Shown here: positions 1-7,145 of the stretch, piece by piece | Numbering within the stretch: position 1 is the first letter of the stretch | Layout: each line of letters opens with the position of its first letter | Origin: Flammeovirgaceae bacterium UBA1842 | GTDB taxonomy: Bacteria; Bacteroidota; Bacteroidia; Cytophagales; Cyclobacteriaceae | Assembly (NCBI GenBank): GCA_002338655.1 | Contig: DDIU01000014.1 | Coordinates: forward strand, 350-41,265 | Reading direction: 5' to 3' | DNA length: 40,916 nt | Position numbers and translations under genes: made by a program | Notes under the pieces: model-generated | What the model was told of the DNA's origin: nothing | Database searches by the model: none | The model's input: only the letters and a program-made list of their open reading frames with translations

Positions 1-100
1 CTGACCGCCAGAATACCGGGCAAGCGTAGGCCAGGCGGGCGGAAGGATTATTCTGGCAAGCGTTTTTGGACACTTTTTGGGCGAATGCAAAAAGTGTCAG
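1..100. repeat. GC-rich palindromic intergenic element
   Basis: The first 65 bases are far richer in G and C than the AT-rich surroundings. GCCAGAATA at 7-15 is the exact inverse of 49-57, and GGCAAGCG occurs directly at 19-26 and 55-62. A second perfect hairpin follows: GACACTTTTT at 69-78 pairs with 89-98 around a 10-base loop. I see no open frame here. It could be a dispersed repeat or the scar of the event that removed the rest of the adjacent toxin gene. The repeats are seen directly; the origin is inference. Confidence 0.5.
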
Positions 101-189
101 AAATAAGCAATGGATTAAATCAAATCCTTATAGCACAAATCTTGTTCAAGCCAATAGCCTTAATCTGTAGGTGACTACAATTCACCTCT

Positions 190-300
190 TCACAAATAAA
201 AAGGTATGCCATCCTTAACCAAAACTTTGTCTATGATATCAAAGTCTTCCTTGAAGTAGGGTATGGTTAACTCTTTATATGTTTGGTTGGATGTGCTCAT
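190..300 (-). pseudogene. truncated AbiEii-like nucleotidyltransferase toxin, N-terminal stub
   Basis: A 36-codon frame starts with ATG at 298-300, overlaps the 3' end of the AbiEi-like gene by 26 bases and stops at TGA (190-192). The peptide begins MSTSNQTYKELTIPYF and ends KDGIPFYL. That ending resembles the point where AbiEii-type nucleotidyltransferase toxins enter the active-site strand (from memory, a GIPYYLIGA-like motif). The overlap is typical of antitoxin-toxin pairs. After the stop no frame resembles the rest of a toxin, and sequence below about 185 is palindromic repeat DNA. The gene is therefore read as broken after its first 36 codons, with the catalytic domain lost. Family assignment rests on position plus a short motif, so it is tentative. 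Confidence 0.55.
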
Positions 301-1252
301 TCCAAATTAATTCTGCAGTTTCTCTACACCGCTTATTGTTTTTCAACTTTAAATCTGCATATACCAAAAGCGGAGGTGCTGTTAAATGTTGCTTTTCTTG
401 ATTCATTCTCCAAAACATTTCATACACTTCCAGTTCGCCTTTCTGATCTGGCCTTAGTTTATACATTTTAATAAAATCGGTACGATTTTTTTTGGTAAAA
501 AGAGTGTATTCTTCGGGGCGTAAATAGTTGGTCAATATATCTCCTGCTGGCTCTCCTCCCCAAACCTCCTCAAATTCATTTAATTCCAATTGTTGCCAAT
601 GAGTAGGTAAATGAAACCTTCCCATAAGAAGGTGGGGTTTTAAGGTGGTTTCATATTCAGTAATCCATCTATCAATAAGTTCTTCCTTCTGCTTCCAACT
701 ATAGGTTTTCCTATCCTTTTGGAGTAGATAACCCGTTTCCTTCAATCCATTTATCACTAATGGAATATTGCCCAGTGCTACTCCAGTTTCTTTAGCAATT
801 ATTCGTTGAGGTAGATTTATATTGTCTTTATGAAGTAAAAGATGGAACAGGACTTTAAGCCCAGTTTTAGTAAATGCCCTATTGCCAGTTTTTTTCTTAG
901 TGTCTATTATTCGATTATTGTCTATCCACAACCAAAGAGAATCCTTTTTAATGAAAATATTCCCATTTGTTTCTAAGTATGGGAAATTCAAATCACGGAG
1001 TTCTTCTTTTACTTTTGGGAAAATTCGCTCGGCAATTAATAGAACATTGGTGAATTGTTTTTGGTATTTCAGAAGCTGGGCAATCTGATATGGACGAACT
1101 TCTCTTTTAACCTCCACGAAATAATGCAGGTTTTCACTATTGATCGTAAGTTTTATTTCCCCATCAATATCTTGTCTCTCAGTCCATATCCCTTTTATTC
1201 CAGTTCCCTTCTTAAGGTTATCAAGGGCAATATGTACAATTTTATCATTCAT
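275..1252 (-). CDS. AbiEi-family antitoxin-like protein with PD-(D/E)XK-like N-terminus
   Basis: This resembles the antitoxin of type IV AbiE toxin-antitoxin modules, which in known systems represses its own operon and counters a nucleotidyltransferase toxin. Residue numbers count from the GTG at 1261. Residues 1-120 look like a restriction-endonuclease-type fold: D33, then E50-V-K52, then a Q-rich helix near 59-67, and a later YLETNGNIFI segment typical of these proteins. Residues 129-190 read as a winged helix. Residues 200-328 carry the family hallmark GGEPAG...YLRPEEYTLF (235-255). The upstream GTG (1261) overlaps the TATATTTG promoter box, so the ATG at 1252 is preferred; it may be leaderless. 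Its toxin partner downstream is truncated. Family call is fairly sure; nuclease activity is inference. Confidence 0.75.
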   Translation of the reverse strand: MNDKIVHIALDNLKKGTGIKGIWTERQDIDGEIKLTINSENLHYFVEVKREVRPYQIAQLLKYQKQFTNVLLIAERIFPKVKEELRDLNFPYLETNGNIFIKKDSLWLWIDNNRIIDTKKKTGNRAFTKTGLKVLFHLLLHKDNINLPQRIIAKETGVALGNIPLVINGLKETGYLLQKDRKTYSWKQKEELIDRWITEYETTLKPHLLMGRFHLPTHWQQLELNEFEEVWGGEPAGDILTNYLRPEEYTLFTKKNRTDFIKMYKLRPDQKGELEVYEMFWRMNQEKQHLTAPPLLVYADLKLKNNKRCRETAELIWNEHIQPNI

Positions 1253-1253
1253 T

Positions 1254-1318
1254 ATGTTCACAAATATAATATGTTCACGTTACGTGAACAAGAAAATAAC
1301 ATGAACATTTTCTTTTCT
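1254..1318 (-). promoter_or_regulatory. promoter with palindromic operator of the AbiEi-like gene
   Basis: On the minus strand a TATATTTG box (1261-1268) matches the Bacteroidota -7 consensus TAnnTTTG. Directly upstream lies a near-perfect palindrome, GTTCACGT (1273-1280), one base, ACGTGAAC (1282-1289), placed between the -7 and -33 regions. Further ATGTTCA half-sites occur at 1254-1260 and, inverted, at 1312-1318. This is the arrangement expected for autorepression by the winged-helix antitoxin; the binding protein is inferred. Confidence 0.6.
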
Positions 1319-1359
1319 AGCAAAAAAAACCTGGACAACGCATCGATAAAAGAATTAAT

Positions 1360-1378
1360 AATGGGATTCGGACCCATT
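1360..1378 (-). terminator. weak hairpin after the outer-membrane barrel gene
   Basis: AATGGG (1360-1365) pairs with CCCATT (1373-1378) around a 7-base loop, 7 bases beyond the stop of the gene ending at 1385. On the minus strand it is followed by an AT-rich stretch without a clean U-run. It may be a weak terminator; evidence is limited. Confidence 0.3.
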
Positions 1379-1384
1379 TGTCCT

Positions 1385-1927
1385 CTAGAACCCCAACGTA
1401 AAACCTATCCTAAGTACTAAGGGGCTATTATAAGGTGATTTTTGGTCGTCATATATTACATTGTACAATGCCGCTATGTTAAATCCGGCATTTCGGCCAA
1501 TTGGCTCAAAATAACCCCCACCAATAAATAATCCTGGGATCCATTCCCTACTTATACTGCCATCGGTTCGATTGTAATATTCAAGACTTAGGTTCTCAAA
1601 TTCTGTGGTCGCATAGAATTTCTCCAGAAAATTATGACGTGCAAATAGCTTATACCCGTAAATATTGGTCTCAAAAGTGTTGCTATTGCCCAAATCGAAT
1701 TTATAGTAGATATAGGTGATTCCCAACCCAGCAGAAAAATCATTGGTGATTCGGTAGCCTACCAAAGGAGATACTTCAACTGAGGTAACAGAGCCAAATT
1801 GTGCTCCCAAATTGCCTCCGACATACAAACGGTCAATGAATCGACCTTTACTTATATCCTGTGGGCTCTGTGCTTTGGCCAGATTGGCTGAAAGAGCCAC
1901 CAATGCAAATACGATAATCTTTTTCAT
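1385..1927 (-). CDS. small outer-membrane beta-barrel protein
   Basis: The 180-residue protein has a clear signal peptide (MKKIIVFALVALSANLAKA, cleavage near residue 19) and then alternating hydrophobic/polar strands rich in Y, F, G and N (VGGNLGAQFG, GYRITNDFSAGLGITYIYY, GLFIGGGYFEP). It ends in LRIGFTLGF, the terminal aromatic beta-strand that barrel proteins use for insertion by the BAM machinery. This is the pattern of the eight-stranded barrel proteins common in Bacteroidota; cargo or function cannot be told. It begins at the base next to the stop codon of the divIC-like gene, so translation is probably coupled and the two share an mRNA. Confidence 0.8.
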   Translation of the reverse strand: MKKIIVFALVALSANLAKAQSPQDISKGRFIDRLYVGGNLGAQFGSVTSVEVSPLVGYRITNDFSAGLGITYIYYKFDLGNSNTFETNIYGYKLFARHNFLEKFYATTEFENLSLEYYNRTDGSISREWIPGLFIGGGYFEPIGRNAGFNIAALYNVIYDDQKSPYNSPLVLRIGFTLGF

Positions 1928-2212
1928 TTATTCCTCAACAACAATAAACAAATCTTCCGTTTCCTTTTTCATCAAATATTTCTCGCGGGCATACTTTTCT
2001 AGACGCTTATCACTACTAAAAAGTTCATCGCGATCTTGATTTACCTCAACAATTTTTTGTTGATAGTACTCCACTTGATTTTCAAGGTTTTTACGTTTCT
2101 GATTGAGTTTGTATTGCGTATAAAAATCGTTGGTGTCAATAAACAACATCCAAACGAGGAAAAAGAAACTGAATAAAAAATAGAAGTTCCGGGTGAATTT
2201 CGGCAGTTTCAT
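1928..2212 (-). CDS. septum formation initiator, DivIC/FtsB family
   Basis: This 94-residue protein has a short basic N-terminus, one membrane segment (about residues 10-25, FYFLFSFFFLVWMLFID), then a coiled coil of about 50 residues rich in K, E, Q and N, and the family-typical tail RLEKYAREKYLMKKETEDLFIV. The family forms a heteromeric complex with FtsL and FtsQ/DivIB at the division septum, with the coiled coil outside the membrane. Length matches the family. It lies downstream of enolase, a linkage seen in other bacteria. The 149-base gap to eno holds only small repeats (GATTGC at 2299-2304 and its inverse at 2315-2320). DivIC and FtsB cannot be separated by sequence alone. Confidence 0.85.
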   Translation of the reverse strand: MKLPKFTRNFYFLFSFFFLVWMLFIDTNDFYTQYKLNQKRKNLENQVEYYQQKIVEVNQDRDELFSSDKRLEKYAREKYLMKKETEDLFIVVEE

Positions 2213-2361
2213 ATCGGTAATAGTTTAAAAAATAATAGTGAATATACATTAATTACCAGATTATCGCAATCAAGCAGATACTCTATTGACTAATTAAGGA
2301 TTGCTTCTTACCTCGCAATCTCCATTAACTGGTTATTGCGGGGTACGAAGTAATCTTACTG

Positions 2362-3642
2362 TTATTTTGTTGTTGGATAATAGGCTGTTTCACCAAGTTC
2401 CTCTTCAATTCTTAGAAGTTGGTTGTACTTGGCCATCCTGTCTGATCTAGATGCGGAACCTGTTTTTATTTGTCCAGCATTGGTAGCCACGGCAATATCA
2501 GCAATAGTGGCATCTTCTGTCTCTCCAGAACGATGGGATATTACTGCAGTAAATCCTGCCTTATGGGCCATTTCGATGGCATCTAACGTCTCAGTGAGCG
2601 TACCAATCTGATTTACTTTTATCAATATAGAATTGGCACTTTTCTCTTCTATCCCTCTTTTTAGGAATTTAACATTGGTCACAAATAGATCATCACCCAC
2701 CAGTTGGCATCTGTCGCCAATTTTAGCGGTAAGCATTTGCCATCCTTCCCAATCGTTTTCATCACATCCGTCTTCTATTGAGTCAATAGGGTACTTCTTC
2801 ACTAATCCGGCTAGGTATTCTACTTGTTCCTTTTTAGATCTTACAGCACCCTTATCACCTTCAAATTTGGTGTAATCGTATTTGTCATTTATATAAAATT
2901 CAGAAGCAGCACAATCAAGGGCTATTGTAATATCCGTGCCCGGTTTGTAGCCAGCTTTTTTTATAGCCTCAAGTACACTTTCCAGTGCCTCTTCTGTGCC
3001 TCCAGAAAAATTAGGTGCAAATCCACCTTCATCACCCACGGAAGTACTTAACCCCTTGGCTTTGATAATAGCTTTTAAATGATGGAACACCTCCGTACCC
3101 ATTCTTATGGCCTCACTAAAGTTAGGTGCCCCAATAGGCCTGATCATAAACTCCTGAAATGCAATAGGGGCATCAGAATGTGAGCCGCCATTGATTATGT
3201 TCATCATTGGAACTGGTAATGTAGAAGCATTTGTTCCACCGATATATCGGTACAAAGGCATGTTCAATTCAGCTGCTGCTGCTTTTGCCACCGCCAATGA
3301 AACCCCAAGAATTGCATTGGCACCAAAGTTGGCTTTGTTAGGTGTACCATCGGCTTCCACCATTATTTTATCAATCAGTCGTTGTTCAAAAACGGAGAAG
3401 CCAATTAGCTCTTCTGCAAGCTCATTGTTTACATTCTCCACCGCCTTGAGCACGCCTTTACCCAGGTACTTTGTCTTATCCTCATCCCGCAGTTCTACCG
3501 CTTCGTGTTCACCGGTAGATGCACCAGAAGGAACAGCCGCCCTACCTAATATGCCATTTTCTGTAATTACATCAACTTCTACTGTCGGGTTTCCTCTTGA
3601 ATCAAGAATTTGCCTCGCATAAATGCTCTCTATTAGACTCAT
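2362..3642 (-). CDS. eno: enolase
   Basis: Enolase converts 2-phosphoglycerate to phosphoenolpyruvate in glycolysis and gluconeogenesis. The 426-residue length is normal. Visible active-site elements are the loop SGASTG (39-44), HSDAP near 155, E205 in GDEGGFAPN, the Mg2+ ligands D243, E290 (SIEDG) and D317 (GDDL), the catalytic base K342 (ILIKVNQIGT), the SHRSGET loop (369-375) and K393. The start MSLIESIYARQILDSRGNPT is the usual one. It follows carA with a 3-base gap, so it is co-transcribed from the carA promoter unless it has its own. Confidence 0.98.
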   Translation of the reverse strand: MSLIESIYARQILDSRGNPTVEVDVITENGILGRAAVPSGASTGEHEAVELRDEDKTKYLGKGVLKAVENVNNELAEELIGFSVFEQRLIDKIMVEADGTPNKANFGANAILGVSLAVAKAAAAELNMPLYRYIGGTNASTLPVPMMNIINGGSHSDAPIAFQEFMIRPIGAPNFSEAIRMGTEVFHHLKAIIKAKGLSTSVGDEGGFAPNFSGGTEEALESVLEAIKKAGYKPGTDITIALDCAASEFYINDKYDYTKFEGDKGAVRSKKEQVEYLAGLVKKYPIDSIEDGCDENDWEGWQMLTAKIGDRCQLVGDDLFVTNVKFLKRGIEEKSANSILIKVNQIGTLTETLDAIEMAHKAGFTAVISHRSGETEDATIADIAVATNAGQIKTGSASRSDRMAKYNQLLRIEEELGETAYYPTTK

Positions 3643-3645
3643 AAT

Positions 3646-4752
3646 TTATTTTTTGGAATCTTTAATTAATTGAATAAAATCATCAAACAAATATCTGCTA
3701 TCATGTGGACCTGGTGACGATTCGGGGTGATATTGAACCGAAAATGCCTTTTTACCTTTAACCCTTAAACCTGCAACCGTCTGGTCATTTAGGTGCTTAT
3801 GGGTAACCTCTACTGTATCGGATTTTTCTATGTCCTCTGCAGAAACCACAAACCCATGATTTTGGGAAGTAATTTCACTTTTACCAGTAATTAGATTTAA
3901 AACCGGGTGGTTCAAACCTCTGTGACCATGATGCATTTTGTAAGTACCTATACCGCAAGCAAGGGCCAGTAACTGATGCCCCATACAGATTCCAAATAAA
4001 GGCTTGTCATCAGCAAGAATTTTTATCACCGTTTCAACACCATAGCCCATCACCGCAGGGTCTCCAGGGCCATTGGAAACAAAAAATCCATCTGGATTAA
4101 ATGATTTCATTTCTTCAAAAGTAGATTTGGCAGGAAACACTTCACAATAAACGCCTCTTTCAGTTAAATTTTTTAAGATGCTATTTTTAATTCCAAGATC
4201 TAGAACGGCTACTCTTATATTGGCCGATTTATCACCAACAAACCTTCTTTCTTTGCCGCAAACAACCGAGGAGAGCTCCAATCCATCCATTGATGGCACT
4301 TTTTTCATTTCAGCCTTCATTTCATCCGGAGTGAGTACCGATGAAATAATTGCATTCATGGCCCCTTTACTTCTGATATGTCGCACGAGCATTCGAGTAT
4401 CCAATTCGGAAATCCCAACTACACCGTGCTTTTCTAAGTAACTCTGTAAGCTTTGATCGGCTCTTTTCCTACTATGGATTTCAGAAAAATCATTTACTAC
4501 CAATCCACTTATTTTTGGAGTTTCCGATTCCTGCTCCTCTTCTATGGTACCGTAATTACCAATATGGGCAGTAGTGTTTACAATGATTTGACCATAATAC
4601 GAAGGGTCAGTGTAAATTTCCTGATAACCGGTCATCCCTGTGTTAAAGCAAATTTCTCCGCCATTTGTCCCGATTTTACCAATTGCTGCTCCTTCTAATA
4701 ACAGGCCATCTTCAAGGAGCAAGTAAGCCTTTTGCTTTACACTCATTTTCAT
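3646..4752 (-). CDS. carA: carbamoyl-phosphate synthase, small (glutaminase) subunit
   Basis: CarA hydrolyses glutamine and passes ammonia to CarB to make carbamoyl phosphate for arginine and pyrimidine synthesis. The N-terminal CarA domain (LLLEDG...GGEICFNTGMTGYQEI...DPSYYGQII) is followed by a class I amidotransferase domain with nucleophile C263 (FGICMGHQLLALACG) and partners H349 and E351 (QYHPES), counted from an upstream ATG at 4773. That upstream ATG overlaps the TATTTTTG promoter box, so I take the ATG at 4752 (or 4746). carB is not adjacent, unlike in many bacteria. The gene heads an operon with eno, the divIC-like gene and the barrel gene. Confidence 0.95.
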   Translation of the reverse strand: MKMSVKQKAYLLLEDGLLLEGAAIGKIGTNGGEICFNTGMTGYQEIYTDPSYYGQIIVNTTAHIGNYGTIEEEQESETPKISGLVVNDFSEIHSRKRADQSLQSYLEKHGVVGISELDTRMLVRHIRSKGAMNAIISSVLTPDEMKAEMKKVPSMDGLELSSVVCGKERRFVGDKSANIRVAVLDLGIKNSILKNLTERGVYCEVFPAKSTFEEMKSFNPDGFFVSNGPGDPAVMGYGVETVIKILADDKPLFGICMGHQLLALACGIGTYKMHHGHRGLNHPVLNLITGKSEITSQNHGFVVSAEDIEKSDTVEVTHKHLNDQTVAGLRVKGKKAFSVQYHPESSPGPHDSRYLFDDFIQLIKDSKK

Positions 4753-4770
4753 CGAATAATAATTTAGGTG

Positions 4771-4778
4771 CAAAAATA
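4771..4778 (-). promoter_or_regulatory. promoter -7 box of the carA-eno operon
   Basis: TATTTTTG on the minus strand matches TAnnTTTG and sits about 19 bases before the chosen carA ATG (4752). It lies directly after the rplQ terminator, so termination and re-initiation are separated by only a few bases. No clear -33 TTTG is seen. Confidence 0.5.
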
Positions 4779-4782
4779 AAAA

Positions 4783-4810
4783 AAGGGATTAGATATAAAT
4801 CCAATCCCTT
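4783..4810 (-). terminator. Rho-independent terminator of the ribosomal superoperon
   Basis: A perfect 8-bp stem, AAGGGATT (4783-4790) with 4803-4810 and a 12-base loop, lies 23 bases after the rplQ stop. On the minus strand it is followed by a run of seven T then A and five more T. The opposite strand also has a T-run, so it could act both ways. Confidence 0.85.
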
Positions 4811-4833
4811 CTATTTTTTACGAATCCACGCAA

Positions 4834-5454
4834 TTACTTGTCAGTGTCTTCTTTTTTATCTTCTTCTTCGGCTTTAGTTTCTTCTACTTCCGGAGCTTTC
4901 GCTTCTTCTGTAGTTTCTACCTTGGCTTCTACTTCTTCCACTACCTCTGCCTCTTCCACTACTGCTTTTGGCTCTTCTACCTTAGTTTCAGCAACAGTCT
5001 CCTTTGTTTCGGCTTTAGCACCGGTTGATTTTCCTCTTCTACTTCTTCTAGTAGTAGCTTTTGCTTTACCCGCATCAGCATCTTTCAACAACAGCTCATT
5101 ATAGTCTACCAATTCGATGATACACATATCTGCGTTGTCACCTAAACGATTTCCCGTTTTGATAATTCTTGTGTATCCACCTGGTCTATCACCAATTTTA
5201 GTAGCTACTTCATCAAAAAGAATTTTAACAGTTTCCTTATCATTTAGGTCCCTGAACGCCATCCTTCTAGAATGAGTAGTATCATCTTTTGCCTTTGTAA
5301 GAATTGGTTCAACAAACTTCTTTAAAGCTTTAGCTTTAGCTACAGTTGTTGTTATTCTTTTACTTAAGATCAATGAAGACGCCATATTAGAAAGCATTGC
5401 ACCTCTGTGCGGGGCTGTTCTACTTAAGTGATTAAATTTTTTTCCGTGTCTCAT
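4834..5454 (-). CDS. rplQ: 50S ribosomal protein L17 with long acidic tail
   Basis: L17 binds 23S rRNA near the tunnel exit. The first roughly 120 residues are canonical (MRHGKKFNHLSRTAPHRGAML...RITTTVAKAKALKKFVEPI...GDRPGGYTRI). After residue 125 comes a basic stretch (TTRRSRRGK) and then about 70 residues made almost only of E, A, V, K and T (such as VEEAEVVEEVEAKVETTEE), giving 206 residues against about 127 in E. coli. Extended L17 tails occur in Bacteroidota. It is the last gene of the superoperon, 5 bases after rpoA, and is followed by the terminator at 4783-4810. Confidence 0.97.
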   Translation of the reverse strand: MRHGKKFNHLSRTAPHRGAMLSNMASSLILSKRITTTVAKAKALKKFVEPILTKAKDDTTHSRRMAFRDLNDKETVKILFDEVATKIGDRPGGYTRIIKTGNRLGDNADMCIIELVDYNELLLKDADAGKAKATTRRSRRGKSTGAKAETKETVAETKVEEPKAVVEEAEVVEEVEAKVETTEEAKAPEVEETKAEEEDKKEDTDK

Positions 5455-5459
5455 TTCAA

Positions 5460-6449
5460 TTATTCTTCATCAAGTTTATACTTTGACAAGTCCATACCGA
5501 AAGTAAGATTCTTGTCTTGAACTAGTTGCTCCAATTCAGCCAATGATTTCTTACCGAAGTTTCTGAACTTCATCATATCAGAGATCTCAAGTCTTACTAA
5601 GTCACCTAATGTTTTAACATCAGCAGCTTTAAGGCAGTTGTATGCTCTAACAGAAAGATCAAGATCATTAAGTTGTGTTTTCAACAACTTTCTCATGTGA
5701 AGCATCTCTTCATCAACTTGCTCAATTTCCCCAGCTCTTTCAGTCTCAAGTTCGATAGACTTATCAGAGAACAACATAAAGTGTTGTATTAAAATATGAG
5801 CAGCTCCTTCAAGTGCTTTTTCAGGATGAATAGAACCATCAGTTTCGATATCGATAACCAATTGCTCATAATCCGTTTTTTGTTCTACCCTTGTGTTTTC
5901 AACACTATACTTTACATTTTTAATTGGTGTAAAGATGGCATCAATAGGAATATAACCGAATACTTGATCAGCAGGCTTATTTTCGTCTGCAGGTAAGTAA
6001 CCTCTTCCTTTTTCAATGTTAATCTCAATTTCGAAATCAACTGAATCATCCAAGTTGCAAATAACCAGTTCTGGGTTTAACACCTCAAAAGCAGCAGTAT
6101 GCTTAGCTATATCACCAGCTTTAAACTCTTTCTGATTTTTAATGGAAACAGTGATTTTATTGTCAAATGAATCACCAATTTTCTTAAATCTTACCATTTT
6201 AAGGTTTAAGATAATCTCGGAAACATCTTCCACTACACCTTCTATTGTAGAAAACTCATGAAGAACACCAGGTATTTTAATACCAGTTATGGCATATCCT
6301 TCAAGAGAAGAAAGTAATATTCTTCTTAGTGCGTTACCTATTGTTACACCGTACCCTCTTTCAAGAGGTTTGAAAGTGAATAAACCGTGAAAGTCATCCG
6401 CCTTTTCCATGGCGACTTTATCAGGCATTTGGAATGCTAAAATTGACAT
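5460..6449 (-). CDS. rpoA: RNA polymerase alpha subunit
   Basis: At 329 residues this is full length. The N-terminal dimerisation and insert domains (about 1-230) contain the signature LERGYGVTIGNALRRILLSS, which contacts beta and beta'. The C-terminal domain (about 250-320, DLDLSVRAYNCLKAADVKTL...MMKFRNFGKKSLAELEQL) binds UP elements and activators through paired helix-hairpin-helix motifs. It lies between rpsD and rplQ as in the alpha operon of most bacteria. A 66-base gap before it holds a strong hairpin (6474-6496). Confidence 0.98.
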   Translation of the reverse strand: MSILAFQMPDKVAMEKADDFHGLFTFKPLERGYGVTIGNALRRILLSSLEGYAITGIKIPGVLHEFSTIEGVVEDVSEIILNLKMVRFKKIGDSFDNKITVSIKNQKEFKAGDIAKHTAAFEVLNPELVICNLDDSVDFEIEINIEKGRGYLPADENKPADQVFGYIPIDAIFTPIKNVKYSVENTRVEQKTDYEQLVIDIETDGSIHPEKALEGAAHILIQHFMLFSDKSIELETERAGEIEQVDEEMLHMRKLLKTQLNDLDLSVRAYNCLKAADVKTLGDLVRLEISDMMKFRNFGKKSLAELEQLVQDKNLTFGMDLSKYKLDEE

Positions 6450-6473
6450 AGTTATTATTAGCTTTAATTGTTA

Positions 6474-6496
6474 TAGTCCCGACTCAGCCGGGACTA
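6474..6496 (-). promoter_or_regulatory. intercistronic hairpin between rpsD and rpoA
   Basis: TAGTCCCG (6474-6481) is the exact inverse of CGGGACTA (6489-6496), with a 7-base loop. On the transcript strand it is not followed by a U-run (ATAACAATT), so it is unlikely to be a terminator. It may be an RNA processing or stability element or a protein binding site; S4 is a candidate because it regulates the alpha operon in E. coli. That link is inference. Confidence 0.45.
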
Positions 6497-6515
6497 ATAA
6501 ATATTTTATAAAAAA

Positions 6516-7121
6516 TTACTTAGAGTAAAGTTCAACGATCAACTGCTCATTGATGTTTTCAGGAATTTCATCTCTCTGTGGAGTAGATACCAATTTCCCA
6601 GCCATCTCCGAAGCGTCCCATTCCAACCAAGGAAATCTCTTGGCTCCATGTGCTGCTAAACTTTCAGTAACAGATTCTAATGTTTTTGATCTTTCCCTTA
6701 CACCAATTACATCACCGATCTTTAGTGCGTAAGATGGAATATTGGCAATAGATCCATTAACAGTAATGTGCTTATGAAGTACCAATTGACGTGCAGCCCT
6801 TCTAGTAGGTGCTAAACCTAATCTAAACACTGTGTTATCCAATCTGCCTTCCAATAATTGAAGCAATATTTGACCGGTAATACCAGATTTTCTAGATGCT
6901 TTGTCAAAAAGGTTCGCAAATTGCTTTTCCAATACACCATAAGTGTATTTTGCTTTTTGCTTCTCCATCAATTGGATAGCGTATTCTGACTGCTTTCTTC
7001 TTCTGCTTCTACCATGTTGTCCCGGAGGGTAGCTTTTTTTAGCTACTGCCTTACTTGGGCCAAATATTGGCTCATTAAATCTTCTAGCAATTTTCGCTTT
7101 CGGACCTCTGTATCTTGCCAT
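6516..7121 (-). CDS. rpsD: 30S ribosomal protein S4
   Basis: S4 nucleates assembly of the 30S body by binding the 5' domain of 16S rRNA. The 201-residue protein has the N-terminal region without zinc-binding cysteines (MARYRGPKAKIARRF...SYPPGQHG) and the S4 RNA-binding domain (LEGRLDNTVFRLGLAPTRRAARQLVLHKHITVNG, about 92-125). In many bacteria S4 also represses its own operon. It lies between rpsK and rpoA, 24 bases after rpsK. Confidence 0.98.
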   Translation of the reverse strand: MARYRGPKAKIARRFNEPIFGPSKAVAKKSYPPGQHGRSRRRKQSEYAIQLMEKQKAKYTYGVLEKQFANLFDKASRKSGITGQILLQLLEGRLDNTVFRLGLAPTRRAARQLVLHKHITVNGSIANIPSYALKIGDVIGVRERSKTLESVTESLAAHGAKRFPWLEWDASEMAGKLVSTPQRDEIPENINEQLIVELYSK

Positions 7122-7145
7122 TTCTTAACTGTTTCTTTAAATAAA

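Noticed and set aside
182..300. Readthrough or frameshift to restore the toxin
   Set aside because: All three frames after 190 were read; none gives nucleotidyltransferase motifs, so recoding of TGA is not supported.
283..471. 62-codon plus-strand frame
   Set aside because: Lies wholly inside the AbiEi-like coding region on the other strand; no motif or promoter of its own.
1055..1420. 121-codon plus-strand frame across the AbiEi gene start and downstream gap
   Set aside because: Composition is that of random translation (many F, I, S, N); it overlaps the operator and no plus-strand promoter or protein similarity is seen.
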